This document shows, one piece after another, positions 61,908 to 64,000 of a DNA stretch of 64,000 nt. Source of the DNA: Prevotella pectinovora. GTDB lineage: Bacteria > Bacteroidota > Bacteroidia > Bacteroidales > Bacteroidaceae. The stretch's first letter is position 1, and the number at the start of each line of letters is the position of its first letter. The stretch lies in contig NZ_JXQI01000088.1 of the NCBI RefSeq assembly GCF_000834015.1, positions 1 through 64,000 on the forward strand. The letters run 5' to 3'. Both the position numbers and the translations under genes were made by a program. The notes beneath the pieces were generated by a model. It was not told where the DNA came from. It ran no database searches and saw nothing but the letters and a program-made list of their open reading frames with translations.

Positions 61908-63254
61908 TCAAGCCTCATTGTCAATCACCTTGTCAATCATTCCTACATAATAGAATGGTAGGTTTATCAGTCTGAATGTCTTGCCTTTGGGGGTAGTGAC
62001 TTCGTCGATTCCGTATTTGCCGGGCCATATTCTGATGGCTACATCTGTGGAGTCTGCCGTGTCCATAAACGAATGCAGCGACCGCAGGTGGGCATTGGTG
62101 CCGGATTTCACTTCGATAGGTATGATAGAGGCGTTGTGCTGCCATACGAAATCCACTTCAGCCGTGGCCCCCTTCTTGTCTCTGACCCAGAAAAACTGCT
62201 CGTTCCTGTAGTTGCGGTCGAGGGCGATACGCAGTTCCTGGGCAACAATCTGCTCGGCGGCATGTCCTTTCCATACGTCGGTGAGCGACCGGTTCTGCAG
62301 GTATTCGGTCTGTATGTCAACTGAGAAGTTCATGATGCCGGAGTCGAGCCAAATAAGTTTAGGCTGTCTTGTGAGGGCAGGGATGGCAGGTGCCTTTACC
62401 GTCGTTATCGGATAGCCCAGACTGAGCAGGAATGCCTTCTGCAACACCTCGAGAGCCTCGTGCACCTCTTTGCTCGTATAGTTGCTTCCGCCAAACCGGC
62501 TGAATGTGATGGTTTGTCCGGCTTCCGCCCAACCATGCGTGAGCAGATGACGTATCACATTGGTCTGATTGGTGTTTCTGGCATATTTTTCAACGTCCTC
62601 GTTGTATCCGTTTATCAGCGACCTGTATATCGGCGACAGCCTTGTTATGTCCTCGTGGGCGGCATATTCAGCAAGAGCCTCAGGCATTCCTCCAACGAGA
62701 GTATATCGGTTGAAAAGACTTGTCAGCATATCGTGATATACGGGCGAAACGTTTAGCTGGCGTATCATTTCAGCCAGAGGCTCGTTTCCTGTGGCGTTCA
62801 GGAATTCGAGAAACGAACAAGGTCTTAGCGACATGTATTCCACTCTTCCCACCGGAAACGATATGCGTTGTTTTATGAGCGTCTGAAGTCTCGACCCGGC
62901 TGCGATGATGTGCAGCCACGGCATTTCCTCATAGAAATAGCGCAGCAGCCCCACTGCTTTCGGCTCATTCTGTATCTCGTCGATAAAGAGCAGAGTGCGC
63001 TTGTTTTTGTCGACAACTATTTTCTTTTGCAGACACAGATATTGGAATATCTCAGCCACATCATCGGATATGCTGAATGCTTTGGCATCGGCGCTCTGTT
63101 CGAGATTCAGCTTTATATAGCAGTCGTACTGTTTGCTGAATTCATCAACGAGAGTGGTCTTGCCCACCTGGCGTGCCCCGCGCAGAACGAGCGGTTTGCG
63201 GTTTCCGCGTCTGCTCCATTCTGTCAAATCTTCAATTAATTGCCTGTATATCAT
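61908..63254 (-). CDS. AAA ATPase with DUF4143 domain
   Basis: A 448-residue protein. Walker A is GARQVGKTT (about 26-34) and Walker B LLFIDEIQ (about 88-95); the sensor-like HIIAAGSRLQ and LVGGMPEALAEY are typical. The C-terminal DUF4143 part (about 200-400) ends with the restriction-endonuclease-like AEVDFVWQHNASIIPIEVKS. These ATPases are numerous and patchily spread in Bacteroidetes, and their function is unknown. A 33-bp tandem repeat lies in its upstream region and a relic of a relative downstream, which suggests turnover at this site. Confidence 0.9.
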   Translation of the reverse strand: MIYRQLIEDLTEWSRRGNRKPLVLRGARQVGKTTLVDEFSKQYDCYIKLNLEQSADAKAFSISDDVAEIFQYLCLQKKIVVDKNKRTLLFIDEIQNEPKAVGLLRYFYEEMPWLHIIAAGSRLQTLIKQRISFPVGRVEYMSLRPCSFLEFLNATGNEPLAEMIRQLNVSPVYHDMLTSLFNRYTLVGGMPEALAEYAAHEDITRLSPIYRSLINGYNEDVEKYARNTNQTNVIRHLLTHGWAEAGQTITFSRFGGSNYTSKEVHEALEVLQKAFLLSLGYPITTVKAPAIPALTRQPKLIWLDSGIMNFSVDIQTEYLQNRSLTDVWKGHAAEQIVAQELRIALDRNYRNEQFFWVRDKKGATAEVDFVWQHNASIIPIEVKSGTNAHLRSLHSFMDTADSTDVAIRIWPGKYGIDEVTTPKGKTFRLINLPFYYVGMIDKVIDNEA

Positions 63255-63280
63255 GATAGTTACAACATTGTTTCACTTTG

Positions 63281-63288
63281 CAAAGGTA
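63281..63288 (-). promoter_or_regulatory. -7 promoter element of the ATPase gene (TACCTTTG)
   Basis: The minus strand reads TACCTTTG, 26 bp before the start at 63254. The -33 position falls inside the tandem repeat that begins at 63296. Confidence 0.55.
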
Positions 63289-63295
63289 ATGATTA

Positions 63296-63428
63296 TTTCC
63301 CAAAACATAGGCAAAACCAGGCAGAAACTTTCCTAAAACATAGGCAAAACCGGCGGAAACTTTCCTAAAACATAGGCAAAACCATGGCAGTTCTTTCCTA
63401 AAACATAGGCAAAAGCGGAAGGGAACAC
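63296..63428. repeat. 32-34-bp tandem repeat upstream of the ATPase gene, 4 units
   Basis: Units start at 63296, 63329, 63361 and 63394, each with CCTAAAACATAGGCAAAA (first: CCCAAAACATAGGC). A degenerate fifth follows (GAGCATAGGCAA). The array covers the -33 region of the ATPase promoter. Confidence 0.85.
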
Positions 63429-63506
63429 TCTCAGAGCATAGGCAATATAACGAAAAAAGTCTACAGACCATCGGGCTTCATCGCTTGCCGGTCTGTAGAC
63501 TTATAG

Positions 63507-63594
63507 CGGAAAGAGGGGGATTCGAACCCCCGATACGCTTTTGACGTATACACGCTTTCCAGGCGTGCCTCTTCAGCCACTCGAGCACCTTTCC
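63507..63594 (-). tRNA. tRNA-Ser (anticodon GGA)
   Basis: 88 nt on the minus strand. Acceptor GGAAAGG pairs with the 3' CUCUUUCC (one G-U). The anticodon arm is CACGC-CUGGAAA-GCGUG, giving anticodon GGA (Ser, UCC/UCU codons). There is a long variable arm (UAUACGUCAAAAGCGUAU region) typical of class II serine tRNAs, and a T-arm with GGGGGUUCGAAUCCCCC. The 3' CCA is not encoded. Confidence 0.95.
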
Positions 63595-63655
63595 TTTTTT
63601 CTTTTTGAGGCTGACTGTAGACTCCAGTGCAGTCTGGACTGCCGCTTTTCTGCTG

Positions 63656-63663
63656 CAAAGGTA
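63656..63663 (-). promoter_or_regulatory. -7 promoter element of tRNA-Ser (TACCTTTG)
   Basis: The minus strand reads TACCTTTG, 61 bp before the mature tRNA 5' end. Confidence 0.5.
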
Positions 63664-63837
63664 ATACTTTTGCCTGACATAACCGCATTTTGCGTTCACA
63701 TTTTTCTTCATGCCCCTGCCGTGGATGGAGTGGGAGAGGGCATAAAAGGTTTTCGGAGTATAAGAGGCGGCAGATGATTTCTGACTGCTTTTCAAATATT
63801 TTCATGAAAAAAACTTGATAATCATTTACAAACATCG

Positions 63838-63845
63838 TATCTTTG
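63838..63845 (+). promoter_or_regulatory. -7 promoter element at the right edge (TATCTTTG)
   Basis: TATCTTTG with CTTG 20 bp upstream (63814-63817). It would drive a plus-strand transcript running off the window. Confidence 0.5.
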
Positions 63846-63856
63846 CCCTGTATAAA

Positions 63857-63920
63857 CCCAAATCGGCATAATTACCGTTCGGGGCTGGACCCTGAGCAGA
63901 ATAATTACCGTTCGGGGCTG
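63857..63920. repeat. MITE-A end-like motifs, two in tandem
   Basis: CCCAAATCGGCATAATTACC followed by GTTCGGGGCTG, then a second AATAATTACCGTTCGGGGCTG after about 12 bp. They resemble diverged MITE ends in the leader of a possible gene. Confidence 0.45.
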
Positions 63921-63926
63921 TATCTA

Positions 63927-64000
63927 ATGAAAGAAAAACGCGACACTACAGGTGACAGAACCTGTCTCCTCACTTCAAGACACACACACTTGATTCCATC
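63927..64000 (+). CDS. Possible start of a gene cut by the window edge
   Basis: An ATG at 63927 opens a frame (MKEKRDTTGDRTCLLTSRHT) that stays open to the last base. A TATCTTTG box lies 82 bp upstream. Only 24 codons are visible and they match nothing I know. Confidence 0.2.
   Translation, partial: MKEKRDTTGDRTCLLTSRHTHLIP

Noticed and set aside
63461..63835. Reading frames crossing the tRNA-Ser region.
   Set aside because: They overlap a well-formed tRNA and have no recognisable domain.

Overview
The window reads as chromosomal DNA of a member of the Bacteroidales, most likely Prevotella or a close relative. Four things support this: promoters of the Bacteroidetes type (TTTG, about 19 bp, TAnnTTTG), a PorE-type type IX secretion protein, plant-glycan hydrolases in long same-strand runs, and fused sensor/AraC regulators. 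No genus marker such as rRNA is present, so the genus is an inference.

Layout. 1-1.7 kb is an array of GC-rich repeats, followed by a minus-strand endonuclease/exonuclease/phosphatase gene. 2.9-8.9 kb and 13.4-23.9 kb hold two plus-strand runs of carbohydrate genes: a TIM-barrel isomerase-like protein, DUF3826, GH127, a GH141-like beta-helix, an MFS sugar transporter, GH78, a GH138-like enzyme and a GH137-GH2 fusion. Together these match the enzyme set known for rhamnogalacturonan II (RG-II) breakdown in Bacteroides thetaiotaomicron. No SusC/SusD pair is present. Between the runs lie two secreted proteins of unknown function. A GNAT-like gene follows, then GH29 with a secreted partner (25.5-28.8 kb).

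29.2-32.7 kb is a tonB-exbB-membrane protein-exbD-exbD operon. Its 3' end is interrupted by a 7,076-bp island (32730-39805). The island carries a GH95 fucosidase, a membrane sensor/AraC regulator, a trpS tail and an IS1634-like transposase relic. It has 12-bp inverted ends and is flanked by a 70-bp direct repeat. This looks like IS1634-type mobilisation, a group known for very long target duplications.

40-57 kb is a long minus-strand run: lrp, thyA, LUD protein, a GT-C-like membrane protein, fdtB, a FemAB/GNAT protein, fdtA, purT, rmlB, a phosphodiesterase, a cytidylate-kinase-like protein, MATE, porE, topB and flavin reductase. The rmlB/fdtA/fdtB set points to a dTDP-3-amino-3,6-dideoxyhexose for a surface polysaccharide. 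Several of these genes have short tandem-repeat arrays directly upstream, and one has an in-frame array inside it.

57-64 kb holds folA with a triplicated promoter module, relics of secreted-protein tails, an amidase/holin pair whose 3' ends abut MITEs, menA, relics, a DUF4143 AAA ATPase and tRNA-Ser(GGA).

The window is rich in small repeats. They include a 183-bp MITE family with about 18-bp inverted ends and a 5-bp target duplication, a 103-bp MITE sharing ends with the IS1634-like relic, two hairpin families, and a 19-bp promoter/palindrome module shared by tonB and folA. These are the least explained parts of the sequence.
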